64,000 bases of DNA from positions 1,364,001 to 1,428,000 of the forward strand of contig NZ_CP107836.1 in NCBI RefSeq assembly GCF_036346615.1, in the 5' to 3' direction. Each line of letters opens with the position of its first letter. Positions within the stretch are counted from its first letter, which is position 1. The notes under the pieces were generated by a model. That model was not told where the DNA came from and ran no database searches. It saw only the letters and a list, made by a program, of their open reading frames with translations. Both the position numbers and the translations under genes were made by a program. Shown here in pieces: positions 26,394 through 35,343 of this stretch. The DNA is from Streptomyces sp. NBC_00523 (GTDB lineage: Bacteria; Actinomycetota; Actinomycetes; Streptomycetales; Streptomycetaceae).

Positions 26394-27317
26394 ATGACCT
26401 CCGTTCCGCCGCCGTCCCAGCCGGTGCCGCAGCCGCCTTCCTCGCTCTCCCCGTCGCGGGCGAGCGATTTCATGCAGTGCCCCTTGCTGTACCGCTTCCG
26501 CGTCATCGACAAGCTGCCGCAGAAGCCCAGCGAAGCGGCTACCCGCGGGACGCTGGTCCATGCGGTGCTTGAGCGGCTGTTCGACAATCCGGCGGTGGAG
26601 CGCACGCCCGGCCGGGCGACGGCGCTGATCCCGGGGCAGTGGGACCGGCTGCTGGAGTCGAAGCCGGAGCTGGGCGAGCTCTTCGCGGAGGATCCGGGGG
26701 GCGAGCGGCTTGCGGGGTGGCTGGCCCAGGCGGAGCGGCTGGTGGAGCGCTGGTTCTCGCTGGAGGACCCGACGCGTCTGGAGCCGGCGGAGCGCGAGCT
26801 GTTCGTGGAGACGGAGCTGGAGTCGGGGCTGCGGCTGCGCGGGGTGATCGACCGGATCGACGTGGCGCCGACGGGCGACGTCCGGATCGTGGACTACAAG
26901 ACGGGGAAGGCGCCGCGTCCGGAGTACGCGGAGGGCGCGCTGTTCCAGATGAAGTTCTACGCCCTGGTGATCTGGCGGCTGAAGGGTGTGGTGCCGCGCC
27001 GGCTCCAGCTGGTCTATCTGGGCAGCGGTGACGTGCTGACGTACGACCCGGTGGTGGCGGACCTGGAGCGGGTGGAGCGCAAGCTGCTGGCGCTGTGGGA
27101 GGCGATCTCGCTGGCGACGCGGACGGGCGAGTGGCGGCCGCGTCCGACGAAGTTGTGCGGCTGGTGCGACCACCAGGCGCTCTGTCCGGAATTCGGCGGG
27201 ACTCCCCCGGTCTATCCGCTGACGATCCGCCCGGCCGGTCCGGCGGAGGATGACCAGGGCAGAATGGAGCCGGTCCGGGCCGAGGCCGGCCGGCCTGTGG
27301 CCCACGACGGGCATTGA
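26394..27317 (+). CDS. RecB-family exonuclease-like protein with Fe-S cluster motif
   Basis: 307 residues. PD-(D/E)XK nuclease core: His56 (RGTLVHAVLE), GVIDRID with Asp153/Asp156, and DYKTGK with Asp167 and Lys169. Four cysteines, Cys29, Cys255, Cys258 and Cys264 (CGWCDHQALC), match the AddB/Cas4-type [4Fe-4S] clasp that joins N- and C-termini. It therefore probably processes DNA ends. No helicase domain is attached. It overlaps nothing but is followed after nine bases by the response regulator. A near-consensus damage-type promoter abuts its ATG, with no ribosome site, as expected for leaderless translation. Confidence 0.9.
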   Translation: MTSVPPPSQPVPQPPSSLSPSRASDFMQCPLLYRFRVIDKLPQKPSEAATRGTLVHAVLERLFDNPAVERTPGRATALIPGQWDRLLESKPELGELFAEDPGGERLAGWLAQAERLVERWFSLEDPTRLEPAERELFVETELESGLRLRGVIDRIDVAPTGDVRIVDYKTGKAPRPEYAEGALFQMKFYALVIWRLKGVVPRRLQLVYLGSGDVLTYDPVVADLERVERKLLALWEAISLATRTGEWRPRPTKLCGWCDHQALCPEFGGTPPVYPLTIRPAGPAEDDQGRMEPVRAEAGRPVAHDGH

Positions 27318-27326
27318 GGAGATCTG

Positions 27327-27998
27327 GTGGCTATCCGCGTCCTTCTGGTCGATGACCAACCGCTGCTGCGCACGGGCTTCCGGATGATTCTGGAGGCCGA
27401 GGGCGATCTGGCGGTGGTGGGTGAGGCCGGTGACGGTCTCCAGGCTCTCGACCAGGTGCGCGCGCTCCAGCCCGATGTGGTGCTGATGGACATCCGGATG
27501 CCGCGGATGGACGGGGTCGAGGCGACCCGGCAGATCACCGGTCCGGGCCGGGACGGTCCGGCGAAGGTGCTGGTGCTGACCACATTCGACCTGGACGAGT
27601 ACGTGGTGGAGGCGCTGCGGGCGGGGGCGAGCGGCTTCCTGCTGAAGGACGCGCCGGCCGATGAGCTGGTGCAGGCGATCCGGGTGGTGGCGGGCGGCGA
27701 GGCGATGCTCGCCCCGAGCGTGACGCGCCGGCTGCTCGACAAGTACGCGGACCATCTGCCGTCGGGCGAGGAGCCCGTGCCGGACACGCTGCACACGCTG
27801 ACGGATCGCGAGGTCGAGGTGCTGAAGCTGGTGGCGCGCGGCCTGTCGAACGCTGAGATCGCCGCCGACCTGTTCGTCAGCGAGACGACGGTGAAGACCC
27901 ATGTGGGCCATGTGCTGACGAAGCTGGGCCTGCGCGACCGGGTCCAGGCCGCGGTGTACGCGTACGAGAGCGGCCTGGTGCGCCCCGGCGCGCAGTGA
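27327..27998 (+). CDS. NarL/LuxR-family response regulator
   Basis: 223 residues: receiver domain (LLVDDQPLL, phosphoacceptor Asp55 in VVLMDIRMP, Lys in LLKDAPADE) and C-terminal LuxR-type helix-turn-helix (LTDREVEVLKLVARGLSNAEIA ... VKTHVGHVL, split here for length). It should activate or repress genes after phosphorylation. No sensor kinase gene lies nearby, so it is an orphan regulator in this window. GTG start nine bases after the nuclease stop with GAGGAG overlapping it, indicating co-transcription with the nuclease. Confidence 0.94.
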   Translation: MAIRVLLVDDQPLLRTGFRMILEAEGDLAVVGEAGDGLQALDQVRALQPDVVLMDIRMPRMDGVEATRQITGPGRDGPAKVLVLTTFDLDEYVVEALRAGASGFLLKDAPADELVQAIRVVAGGEAMLAPSVTRRLLDKYADHLPSGEEPVPDTLHTLTDREVEVLKLVARGLSNAEIAADLFVSETTVKTHVGHVLTKLGLRDRVQAAVYAYESGLVRPGAQ

Positions 27999-28009
27999 CA
28001 CCGGGGCGC
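27980..28009. terminator. Convergent terminator overlapping the regulator stop codon
   Basis: GCGCCCCGG (27980-27988) and CCGGGGCGC (28001-28009), 9-base stem, loop 12, spanning the response-regulator stop and facing the peptide-binding lipoprotein gene. Confidence 0.6.
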
Positions 28010-28020
28010 GGGGGCCGGCT

Positions 28021-29619
28021 CTAGTCCGTGCCGCGTCCCAGTTCCCAGAGGTGGAGGTCGGCGCTCGAGTCGACCGCCCATTCGACGCCGCTCAGGCCGT
28101 CGCGGGAGGCGACGTACTGCTTGCCCTGCCAGAGCGGCAGGACCGGCACGTCCCGGGCGACGATGTCCTGGAGCCGTTCGAAGGCGGGCGCGGCGGCACC
28201 CCGGTCGGCCTGGCGGCGGGAGTGCGCGATGAGTTCGCGGGCCTCGGTGGAGGTGTAGGGCGAGCCGAGGAAGTTGTCCGGGCCGAGGAAGGGCGCCGTG
28301 TAGTTGTCGGGGTCCGGGAAGTCGGGGAACCAGCCCATGCCGTAGGCGGCGTAGTCGCCGCGGAGTTCGGCGGGGCGGTAGCGGCTCCACGGGGTGCCCT
28401 CGACGGTGACTTCGAAGAGCCCGGTGTCGTTGAGCTGCTTCCTCAGCGCCCGGAACTCGGTGGCGGTGTCCCGGCCGTAGTGGTCGTCGGTGTAGTGCAG
28501 GGTGAAGCGCACCGGGGTGCGGATCCCGGCCTTCTTGAGGAGGTCGGCGGCCTTGGCGGCGCTGGGTTCGCCGTAGGTGCTGTAGAACGCGTTGTCGTGG
28601 GCGGTGATCCCGCTCGGGATGAGCGAGTACAGCGGTTCGACGGTCGTGCCGTAGACCTCGCTCGCGATCCTGCCCCGGTCGACCACCTGGGCGACGGCCT
28701 GGCGGACGGCCTTGTTCCGGAGGGCGGGTTCCTCGGTGTCGAAGCCGAGGTAGCTGATGGAGAGCCCGGGCATCTCGGTGAGCCGGACCCCGTCCTCGGG
28801 CTTGTCCAGCATGCGCTGGGCCTGCCCGGTGGAGAGGGTGCGGGCCATCATGTCGATCTTCTCGGCGTCGAACGCCTTGCCCATGGCGGTGGCGTCGGGA
28901 AAGAGGTCGAGTTCGACGGACCCGCTCCGCACCTCGTAACTCCCCCGGTAATGGGGATTCCTGGTGAAGGAGATTTTCACAACCCGCCCGGATTTCACTT
29001 CCGGTTTCATGGTGTACGGCCCCGAGCCGTCCACCTGGAATCCGCTGCGGGCGGAATTCGCGGGGTACTGATCGCGCGGGACGATTCCGGCGGGCGGGGT
29101 GGCGAGCTTGTACGGGAAGGTGGCGTCGGGCGTCTTGAGGTGGAAGACGACCCCACGGGTGCCGGCGGTCTCGACGGTGTCGATGTTGTCGAGAAGGGCG
29201 GCGGGCCCGTTCGCGGACTTGATGCGCCGCACCCGGTCGAGGGAGTACTTGACGTCGTCGGCGGTGACGGGGGTGCCGTCGGCGAAGGTGAGCCCGTCGC
29301 GCAGCCGGCAGCGGTAGCTCTCGCTCTCGCGGTCGGTGAAACCGCAGCTCTCGGCCGCTTCGGGGACCGGGGGGCCGCCGCCGCGCGGGGTGGCCATGAG
29401 GGTCTGCACGGTCTGCCGCAGGACGTTCCAGACGCCCGCCTCGTAGCCGACGGCCGGGTCGAGCGGGGCGGGCGCTTCGGCGGACGCGGCGATCCGGTCC
29501 GTGGTGCCGACGACGACGGCGCCGCTCCCGCTCCCTGTGCCGCCCGCCGTACCGCAGCCGGCGAGCACGGGCGCCAGGATGCCCGCGACGGCCGGCAGCA
29601 CCAGGGTCTTGCGTTTCAT
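28021..29619 (-). CDS. ABC transporter substrate-binding lipoprotein, oligopeptide type
   Basis: 532 residues. Lipobox LAGC (Cys22), then the SBP_bac_5 fold of OppA/DppA proteins: FADGTPVTADDVKYSLDRV near 110-130 and AVRQAVAQVVDRGRIA near 305. C-terminal LPLWQGKQYVASRDGL also matches the family. It would bind peptides or similar outside the membrane and deliver them to a permease. No permease or ATPase gene is adjacent, so it is an orphan here and could be a sensor or share a transporter. ATG start. Confidence 0.92.
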   Translation of the reverse strand: MKRKTLVLPAVAGILAPVLAGCGTAGGTGSGSGAVVVGTTDRIAASAEAPAPLDPAVGYEAGVWNVLRQTVQTLMATPRGGGPPVPEAAESCGFTDRESESYRCRLRDGLTFADGTPVTADDVKYSLDRVRRIKSANGPAALLDNIDTVETAGTRGVVFHLKTPDATFPYKLATPPAGIVPRDQYPANSARSGFQVDGSGPYTMKPEVKSGRVVKISFTRNPHYRGSYEVRSGSVELDLFPDATAMGKAFDAEKIDMMARTLSTGQAQRMLDKPEDGVRLTEMPGLSISYLGFDTEEPALRNKAVRQAVAQVVDRGRIASEVYGTTVEPLYSLIPSGITAHDNAFYSTYGEPSAAKAADLLKKAGIRTPVRFTLHYTDDHYGRDTATEFRALRKQLNDTGLFEVTVEGTPWSRYRPAELRGDYAAYGMGWFPDFPDPDNYTAPFLGPDNFLGSPYTSTEARELIAHSRRQADRGAAAPAFERLQDIVARDVPVLPLWQGKQYVASRDGLSGVEWAVDSSADLHLWELGRGTD

Positions 29620-29776
29620 GGTTGGCCGTTCTCCCTCATCGGTTCAGGGAGAAATACATTAGCGGGCCCGTTCCGCAATATGGGACGGGGGTCGTGCGCG
29701 GAATTCTTTCGCACGGCCACCGCGAGAGCTTTTCTCTTTATTCACAGGAATACTCTCGGTGCCCGCATCTGCGCAT

Positions 29777-30469
29777 TCAGTTGATGAGATTCCGGAGGAA
29801 TGTGAGATTCACTTCTTCCAGCGAACCCACGACCACCCGGCCCTCGGCGGGCGCGATCGGGGAGACCGAGGGCACGGCGACCACCCGGCAGCCGGCGGCC
29901 TCGGCGGCGGCCACCCCGGTCGCGGTGTCCTCGATGACGGCGCACAGCCGGGGGTCGGCGCCGAAGCCGCGCGCGGCGGTGAGGTAGGGCTCGGGGTGCG
30001 GCTTGGTGCGGGTGACCTCGTCGCCGGCGACGGTGAGCGCGAAGTGGTGGTGGCCCACGGAGTCCAGGACCCGGTCGATGATGCGGCGGTGCGAGGCGGA
30101 GACGAGGGCGGTGGGAATCTCGTGGCGGCGCAGTTCGGCGAGGAGGCGGGCGGCGCCGGGCATCAGCGGCACCCCGTTGCCGATGCGCTTCTCGAACCGG
30201 TCGTTGAGCAGTACGGCGGCCTCTTCGAGGGTGATGTCCGCGCCGGTCGCCTCGATGAGGTATCCGGTGCTGCGGGACATGGGCCCGCCGACGACCACGT
30301 CGCGCCATGCCTCGTCCAACCGGTGGCCGAGGCCGGCGAAGACCTCGACCTCGACGTCCCACCAGAAGCCCTCGGTGTCGACCAGGGTGCCGTCCATGTC
30401 GAGAAAGACGGCCTGGAGGGCAGCGCCCTCCGCCGTGCGGGTCAGGGACGCGGGAACCGTACTGGTCAT
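29777..30469 (-). CDS. HAD-family hydrolase (beta-phosphoglucomutase-like)
   Basis: 230 residues. HAD motif I FLDMDGTLVDTE (nucleophile first Asp, acid second Asp), motif II ALVSASH, motif III Lys in TRTKPHPEPY, motif IV VIEDTATGVAAAEAAG. An alpha-helical C1 cap sits between motifs I and II. This fits small-molecule phosphatases or phosphoglucomutases; substrate unknown. ATG start with GGAAGGTG upstream. It lies 119 bases downstream of metH, past a hairpin. Confidence 0.92.
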   Translation of the reverse strand: MTSTVPASLTRTAEGAALQAVFLDMDGTLVDTEGFWWDVEVEVFAGLGHRLDEAWRDVVVGGPMSRSTGYLIEATGADITLEEAAVLLNDRFEKRIGNGVPLMPGAARLLAELRRHEIPTALVSASHRRIIDRVLDSVGHHHFALTVAGDEVTRTKPHPEPYLTAARGFGADPRLCAVIEDTATGVAAAEAAGCRVVAVPSVSPIAPAEGRVVVGSLEEVNLTFLRNLIN

Positions 30470-30496
30470 CCGGCACACCTTCCATGAGGGACGAGA

Positions 30497-30534
30497 AGGC
30501 CGGCCACCCGTCCCGGAGGATGGGCGACCGGCCT
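30497..30534 (-). terminator. Terminator after metH
   Basis: AGGCCGGCCACCCGTCC (30497-30513) pairs with GGATGGGCGACCGGCCT (30518-30534), three mismatched or wobble positions, loop CGGA, between metH and the HAD gene. Confidence 0.6.
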
Positions 30535-30588
30535 GCGCTGGACCGACCAGTGTACGACGTGATCGGCTACGACGCGTCGAACGGAGTC

Positions 30589-33500
30589 TTACCGCGCGTT
30601 GAAGTACTTCGCCTCCGGGTGGTGGATGACGATCGCGTCGGTCGACTGCTCGGGGTGGAGCTGGAACTCCTCGGAGAGGTGGACGCCGATCCGCTCCGGC
30701 TGGAGCAGGTCCGCGATCTTGGCGCGGTCCTCCAGGTCCGGGCAGGCGCCGTAACCGAGCGAGAAGCGCGCGCCCCGGTACTTCAGGGCGAACATGTCCT
30801 CGACCTCCGCCGGGTCCTCGCCCGCGAAGCCGAGCTCCGAGCGGACCCGGGCGTGCCAGTACTCGGCGAGGGCCTCGGCGAGCTGGACGGAGAGGCCGTG
30901 CAGTTCCAGGTAGTCGCGGTAGGCGTTGGCCTCGAAGAGCTTGGCGGTCTCGGTGCCGATCCTGGAGCCGACGGTGACGACCTGGAGGCCGATGACGTCC
31001 GTCTCGCCGGATTCCTCGGGGCGGAAGAAGTCCGCGAGGCACAGGCGGCGGCCGCGGCGCTGGCGGGGGAAGGTGAAGCGGGTGCGTTCGGAGCCGTCCT
31101 CGTGGAGCAGGATGAGGTCGTCGCCCTTGGAGACGCAGGGGTAGTAGCCGTAGACGACGGCCGCTTCGAGCAGGTTGTCCGTCTGGAGGCGGTCCAGGAG
31201 GCCGCGCAGCCTGGGGCGTCCCTCGCTCTCGGCGAGCTCCTCGTAGGTGGGGCCGTCCCCGGCCCTGGCCTGCTTGAGGCCCCACTGCCCCTTGAACAGG
31301 GCGCCTTCGTCCAGCCAGGAGGCGTACTCCTTGAGCTGGATGCCCTTGACGACGCGGCTGCCCCAGAACGGCGGGGTGGGGACCGGGTTGGTGACGGAGA
31401 CGTCGGAGCGCACGCCCTCCTCCGGCTCGTTCACCTCCAGGACCGGGGTGTCGCGCTTGGGGACGCGGCGCTGCTTCAGCTCGGGCAGGGTGGCGCCGGG
31501 GACCCCCCGCTTGACGGCGATGAGCGCGTCCATGAGGCGCAGGCCCTCGAAGGCGTCGCGTGCGTAGCGCACCTCGCCCTCGTAGATCTCGTGGAGGTCC
31601 TGCTCGACGTAGGCGCGGGTGAGGGCGGCGCCGCCGAGGATGACCGGGTAGTCGGCGGCCAGCTTGCGCTGGTTCAGCTCCTCCAGGTTCTCCTTCATGA
31701 TCACCGTGGACTTCACGAGGAGGCCGGACATCCCGATGACGTCGGCCTTGTGCTCCTCGGCAGCCTCCAGGATCGCGGAGACGGGCTGCTTGATGCCGAT
31801 GTTGACGACGTTGAACCCGTTGTTGGACAGGATGATGTCGACCAGGTTCTTGCCGATGTCGTGGACGTCGCCCCGGACGGTGGCCAGCACGATGGTGCCC
31901 TTGCCCTCGGCGTCCGACTTCTCCATGTGCGGTTCGAGGTAGGCGACCGCGCTCTTCATGACCTCGGCGGACTGGAGGACGAACGGCAGCTGCATCTGGC
32001 CGGAGCCGAAGAGCTCGCCGACGACCTTCATACCCTCCAGGAGGGTGTTGTTGACGATGTCGAGCGCCGGGGTGTCCTTCAGCGCCTCGGAGAGGTCGTC
32101 CTCCAGGCCGTTCTTCTCCCCGTCGATGATGCGGCGCTGAAGGCGCTCGTCCAGCGGCAGGGCGGCCAGCTCCTCGGCCTTCCCCTCCTTCATCGACTTC
32201 ATGTTGACGCCCTCGAACAGCTCCATGAGCTTCTGCAGGGGGTCATAGCCCTCGGCGCGCCGGTCGTAGATCAGGTCGAGGGCGACCTTGACCTGCTCCT
32301 CCTCCAGGCGGGCGATCGGCAGGATCTTCGACGCGTGCACGATCGCCGAATCCAGGCCCGCCTTCACGCACTCGTCCAGGAAGACCGAGTTCAGCACGAC
32401 ACGGGCGGCCGGGTTGAGGCCGAAGGAGATGTTGGAGAGGCCGAGCGTGGTCTGCACGTCCGGGTGGCGCTTCTTCAGCTCCCGGATGGCTTCGATGGTG
32501 GCGATGCCGTCCTTGCGGGACTCCTCCTGCCCCGTGCAGATGGTGAAGGTCAGGGTGTCGATGAGGATGTCCGACTCGTGGATGCCCCAGTTGCCGGTCA
32601 GGTCCGCGATGAGCCGTTCGGCGATGGCGACCTTGTGCTCGGCGGTGCGGGCCTGGCCCTCCTCGTCGATCGTCAGCGCGATCAGCGCGGCGCCGTGCTC
32701 CGCGGCCAGCTGCGTGACCTTGACGAAGCGGGACTCGGGGCCGTCGCCGTCCTCGTAGTTGACCGAGTTGAGGACCGCGCGGCCGCCCAGCTTCTCCAGG
32801 CCCGCCCGGAGCACGGGCAGCTCCGTGGAGTCCAGCACGATCGGCAGCGTGGAGGCGGTCGCGAACCGGCCGGCCAGCTCGTCCATGTCGGTGACGCCGT
32901 CGCGGCCCACGTAGTCCACGCACAGGTCGAGCATGTGCGCGCCCTCACGGATCTGGTCCCGGGCCATCTCCACGCAGTCGTCCCAGCGGCCTTCGAGCAT
33001 GGCCTCCCGGAACTTCTTCGACCCGTTGGCGTTCGTCCGCTCACCGATCGCCAGGTACGCCGTGTCCTGACGGAACGGGATGGTCTGGTAGAGCGAGGCG
33101 GCACCCGGCTCCGGGCGCGGGTCCCGGGCGCCCGGGACCGTGCCCCGTACGCGCTCGACCACCTGGCGCAGGTGCTCCGGGGTCGTACCGCAGCAGCCGC
33201 CGACCAGCGAGAGGCCGTACTCCTGGACGAACGTCTCCTGCGCGTCGGCCAGACCCTCGGCGTCCAGCGGGAAGTGCGCGCCGTCCTTGGTGAGGACCGG
33301 CAGTCCGGCGTTGGGCATGCAGAGCAGCGGGATGCGGGAGTGCCGGGTGAGGTAGCGCAGGTGCTCGCTCATCTCGGCCGGACCGGTCGAGCAGTTCAGG
33401 CCGATCATGTCGATGCCGAGGGGTTCCAGGGCGGTCAGGGCCGCGCCGATCTCGGAGCCCAGGAGCATGGTGCCGGTCGTCTCGAAGGCCAGGGAGCACA

Positions 33501-34101
33501 GCAGCGGGAGGTCGCTGCCCAGGGCGTCCAGGGCGCGGCGGGCGCCGAGGACGGCGGCCTTGGTCTGCAGGAGGTCCTGCGTCGTCTCCACGATCAGCGC
33601 GTCGGCGCCACCCGCGATCAGCCCCTCGGCGTTCGCCTGGAAGCCGTCGCGGACGGTGGCGTACGCGATGTGGCCGAGGGTGGGCAGCTTGGTGCCGGGA
33701 CCCATCGAGCCGAGGACCCAGCGCTGCTCGCCGGTGGACGCGGTGTACTCGTCGGCGACCTCGCGGGCGATGCGCGCGCCGGACTCGGACAATTCGTGGA
33801 CCCGCTCGGGAATGTCGTACTCGCCGAGCGCCGCCGTGTTGGCACCGAAGGTGTTCGTCTCGACACAGTCCACGCCCACGGCGAAGTACGCCTCGTGCAC
33901 GGAACGCACGATGTCCGGCCGGGTCAGGTTCAGGATCTCGTTGCAGCCTTCGAGGTTCTCGAAGTCCGCGAGCGTGGGGTCCTGGGCCTGGAGCATGGTG
34001 CCCATCGCGCCGTCGGCCACCACCACGCGGGTGGCGAGTGCCTCACGGAGGGCTGCGGATCGGTTCCGGCTGTCGGCGGAAGGGGTCGGCGACGAGGCCA
34101 T
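30589..34101 (-). CDS. metH: Cobalamin-dependent methionine synthase MetH
   Basis: 1170 residues, the four-module enzyme. Homocysteine-binding domain with zinc ligands in LNCSTGP and GGCCGTT; methyltetrahydrofolate (pterin-binding) domain; cobalamin domain with DVHDIGKN near 745, whose His is the lower cobalt ligand; C-terminal SAM-binding reactivation domain ending HHPEAKYFNAR. It transfers a methyl from methyltetrahydrofolate to homocysteine. ATG at 34101. The 238-base region before it is divergent from gylR; I found no convincing cobalamin-riboswitch core there. Confidence 0.97.
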   Translation of the reverse strand: MASSPTPSADSRNRSAALREALATRVVVADGAMGTMLQAQDPTLADFENLEGCNEILNLTRPDIVRSVHEAYFAVGVDCVETNTFGANTAALGEYDIPERVHELSESGARIAREVADEYTASTGEQRWVLGSMGPGTKLPTLGHIAYATVRDGFQANAEGLIAGGADALIVETTQDLLQTKAAVLGARRALDALGSDLPLLCSLAFETTGTMLLGSEIGAALTALEPLGIDMIGLNCSTGPAEMSEHLRYLTRHSRIPLLCMPNAGLPVLTKDGAHFPLDAEGLADAQETFVQEYGLSLVGGCCGTTPEHLRQVVERVRGTVPGARDPRPEPGAASLYQTIPFRQDTAYLAIGERTNANGSKKFREAMLEGRWDDCVEMARDQIREGAHMLDLCVDYVGRDGVTDMDELAGRFATASTLPIVLDSTELPVLRAGLEKLGGRAVLNSVNYEDGDGPESRFVKVTQLAAEHGAALIALTIDEEGQARTAEHKVAIAERLIADLTGNWGIHESDILIDTLTFTICTGQEESRKDGIATIEAIRELKKRHPDVQTTLGLSNISFGLNPAARVVLNSVFLDECVKAGLDSAIVHASKILPIARLEEEQVKVALDLIYDRRAEGYDPLQKLMELFEGVNMKSMKEGKAEELAALPLDERLQRRIIDGEKNGLEDDLSEALKDTPALDIVNNTLLEGMKVVGELFGSGQMQLPFVLQSAEVMKSAVAYLEPHMEKSDAEGKGTIVLATVRGDVHDIGKNLVDIILSNNGFNVVNIGIKQPVSAILEAAEEHKADVIGMSGLLVKSTVIMKENLEELNQRKLAADYPVILGGAALTRAYVEQDLHEIYEGEVRYARDAFEGLRLMDALIAVKRGVPGATLPELKQRRVPKRDTPVLEVNEPEEGVRSDVSVTNPVPTPPFWGSRVVKGIQLKEYASWLDEGALFKGQWGLKQARAGDGPTYEELAESEGRPRLRGLLDRLQTDNLLEAAVVYGYYPCVSKGDDLILLHEDGSERTRFTFPRQRRGRRLCLADFFRPEESGETDVIGLQVVTVGSRIGTETAKLFEANAYRDYLELHGLSVQLAEALAEYWHARVRSELGFAGEDPAEVEDMFALKYRGARFSLGYGACPDLEDRAKIADLLQPERIGVHLSEEFQLHPEQSTDAIVIHHPEAKYFNAR

Positions 34102-34300
34102 GGATGTACTCCCTGGGATGCGACGGCTGTCGGCTTTGCGTCTTCGGCGGAAGGCGCACCCGGCCAGGGTAGCCGGGCCGCGACCAGGGCCGTCACTCTG
34201 TCCCACGAGCCGGACGGCATCCTGATGACGGGGGGTTCCGGTGTCACGGGGTGCTGCGGAATTCCCCCGCGGTCGAGCACGGGTCGGCATCGGCCGATAG

Positions 34301-34319
34301 TGTTCAGCATTGTCGAACA
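34301..34319. promoter_or_regulatory. Candidate GylR operator at gylR
   Basis: TGTTCAGCATTGTCGAACA is an imperfect palindrome (outer TGTTC/GAACA). Its last 13 bases recur at 35208-35220 before glpF. It overlaps a possible -10 (TAGTGT, 34298-34303) and lies 21 bases before the gylR ATG, suitable for autorepression. Confidence 0.65.
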
Positions 34320-34339
34320 AGGTGGAGGAGTACGGCGCG

Positions 34340-35104
34340 ATGGCCAAGAACATCCAGTCGCTGGAGCGGGCGGCCGCGATGCTGCGTCTGCTGGCAGGCG
34401 GGGAGCGGCGGCTGGGGCTGTCCGACATCGCGTCCTCACTGGGCCTGGCCAAGGGCACCGCACACGGCATCCTGCGCACCCTCCAGCACGAGGGCTTCGT
34501 GGAACAGGACGCCGCCTCGGGCCGCTATCAGCTGGGCGCGGAGCTGCTGCGCCTGGGCAACAGCTATCTCGACGTGCACGAGCTACGGGCCCGGGCCCTG
34601 GTCTGGACGGACGACCTGGCCCGGTCCAGCGGCGAGAGCGTCCATCTGGGCGTACTGCACCAGCAGGGCGTCCTCATCGTCCACCACGTCTTCCGGCCCG
34701 ACGACAGCCGCCAGGTCCTGGAGGTGGGCGCCATGCAGCCGCTGCACTCCACGGCCCTGGGCAAGGTGCTGTCCGCGTACGACCCGGTGGCGCACACCGA
34801 GGCCATGGAGGCCGAGCGGCAGCCGTTCACGCCCCGGACGGTGACCGACGCCGAGGAGTTCGAAGCGGTGCTCGACGTCGTACGGGCCCGGGGCTGGGGC
34901 TCCGACGTGGAGGAGACCTGGGAGGGCGTGGCCGCGGTGGCCGCGCCGATCCACGACCGGCGCCGGATGCCGGTGGGGGCCATAGCCGTCACGGGTGCGG
35001 TGGAGCGCGTCCGCAAGGACGGCGAGCTGCGCCCGGAGCTGGTCGCGGCGGTCCGTGACTGCGCCCGCGCGGTCTCGCGGGACCTGGGCGCCCGTCGCTT
35101 CTGA
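34340..35104 (+). CDS. gylR: IclR-family regulator of the glycerol operon, GylR
   Basis: 254 residues from ATG 34340 with GGAGGAG upstream; a TTG at 34310 would start inside the operator. N-terminal winged helix (LGLSDIASSLGLAKGTAHGIL) and C-terminal IclR effector domain (QPLHSTALGKVLSAY). Its position directly before glpF-glpK-glpD is that of GylR, the glycerol-operon repressor of streptomycetes that responds to glycerol 3-phosphate. Divergent from metH. Confidence 0.93.
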   Translation: MAKNIQSLERAAAMLRLLAGGERRLGLSDIASSLGLAKGTAHGILRTLQHEGFVEQDAASGRYQLGAELLRLGNSYLDVHELRARALVWTDDLARSSGESVHLGVLHQQGVLIVHHVFRPDDSRQVLEVGAMQPLHSTALGKVLSAYDPVAHTEAMEAERQPFTPRTVTDAEEFEAVLDVVRARGWGSDVEETWEGVAAVAAPIHDRRRMPVGAIAVTGAVERVRKDGELRPELVAAVRDCARAVSRDLGARRF

Positions 35105-35201
35105 GCCGCCCGGGTACCCGGCCGGCTTTCCCGTAACGATCGATTCGTACGTCACATCCCTCTTGACGCTGCCTTCACCCGGGAGAAACACTGCCGTTCA
35201 T

Positions 35202-35220
35202 CGGTCGGCATTGTCGAACA
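35202..35220. promoter_or_regulatory. Candidate GylR operator at glpF
   Basis: CGGTCGGCATTGTCGAACA shares GCATTGTCGAACA exactly with the site before gylR; the left half is degenerate. GAACAC overlapping it is placed 17 bases before TAGGGT (35239-35244), so bound repressor would cover the -35 box. Confidence 0.6.
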
Positions 35221-35343
35221 CTTAACGGATATTCGCGTTAGGGTGTGACGGTGCCTAGGGCCGGCCAAGCCCTCACACGAGGGCGCGGACCACCGGAGGG
35301 ACCCGGGGTTCGGCTTCCTGGACGAAGGACAAAGGAGTCGCGG

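Noticed and set aside
34102..34339. Possible cobalamin riboswitch before metH
   Set aside because: I could not find the B12 box or its paired elements by eye on the minus strand; covariance search would decide.
30307..35058. Long plus-strand open frame opposite metH
   Set aside because: It covers metH and overlaps gylR in the wrong frame with no family motif.
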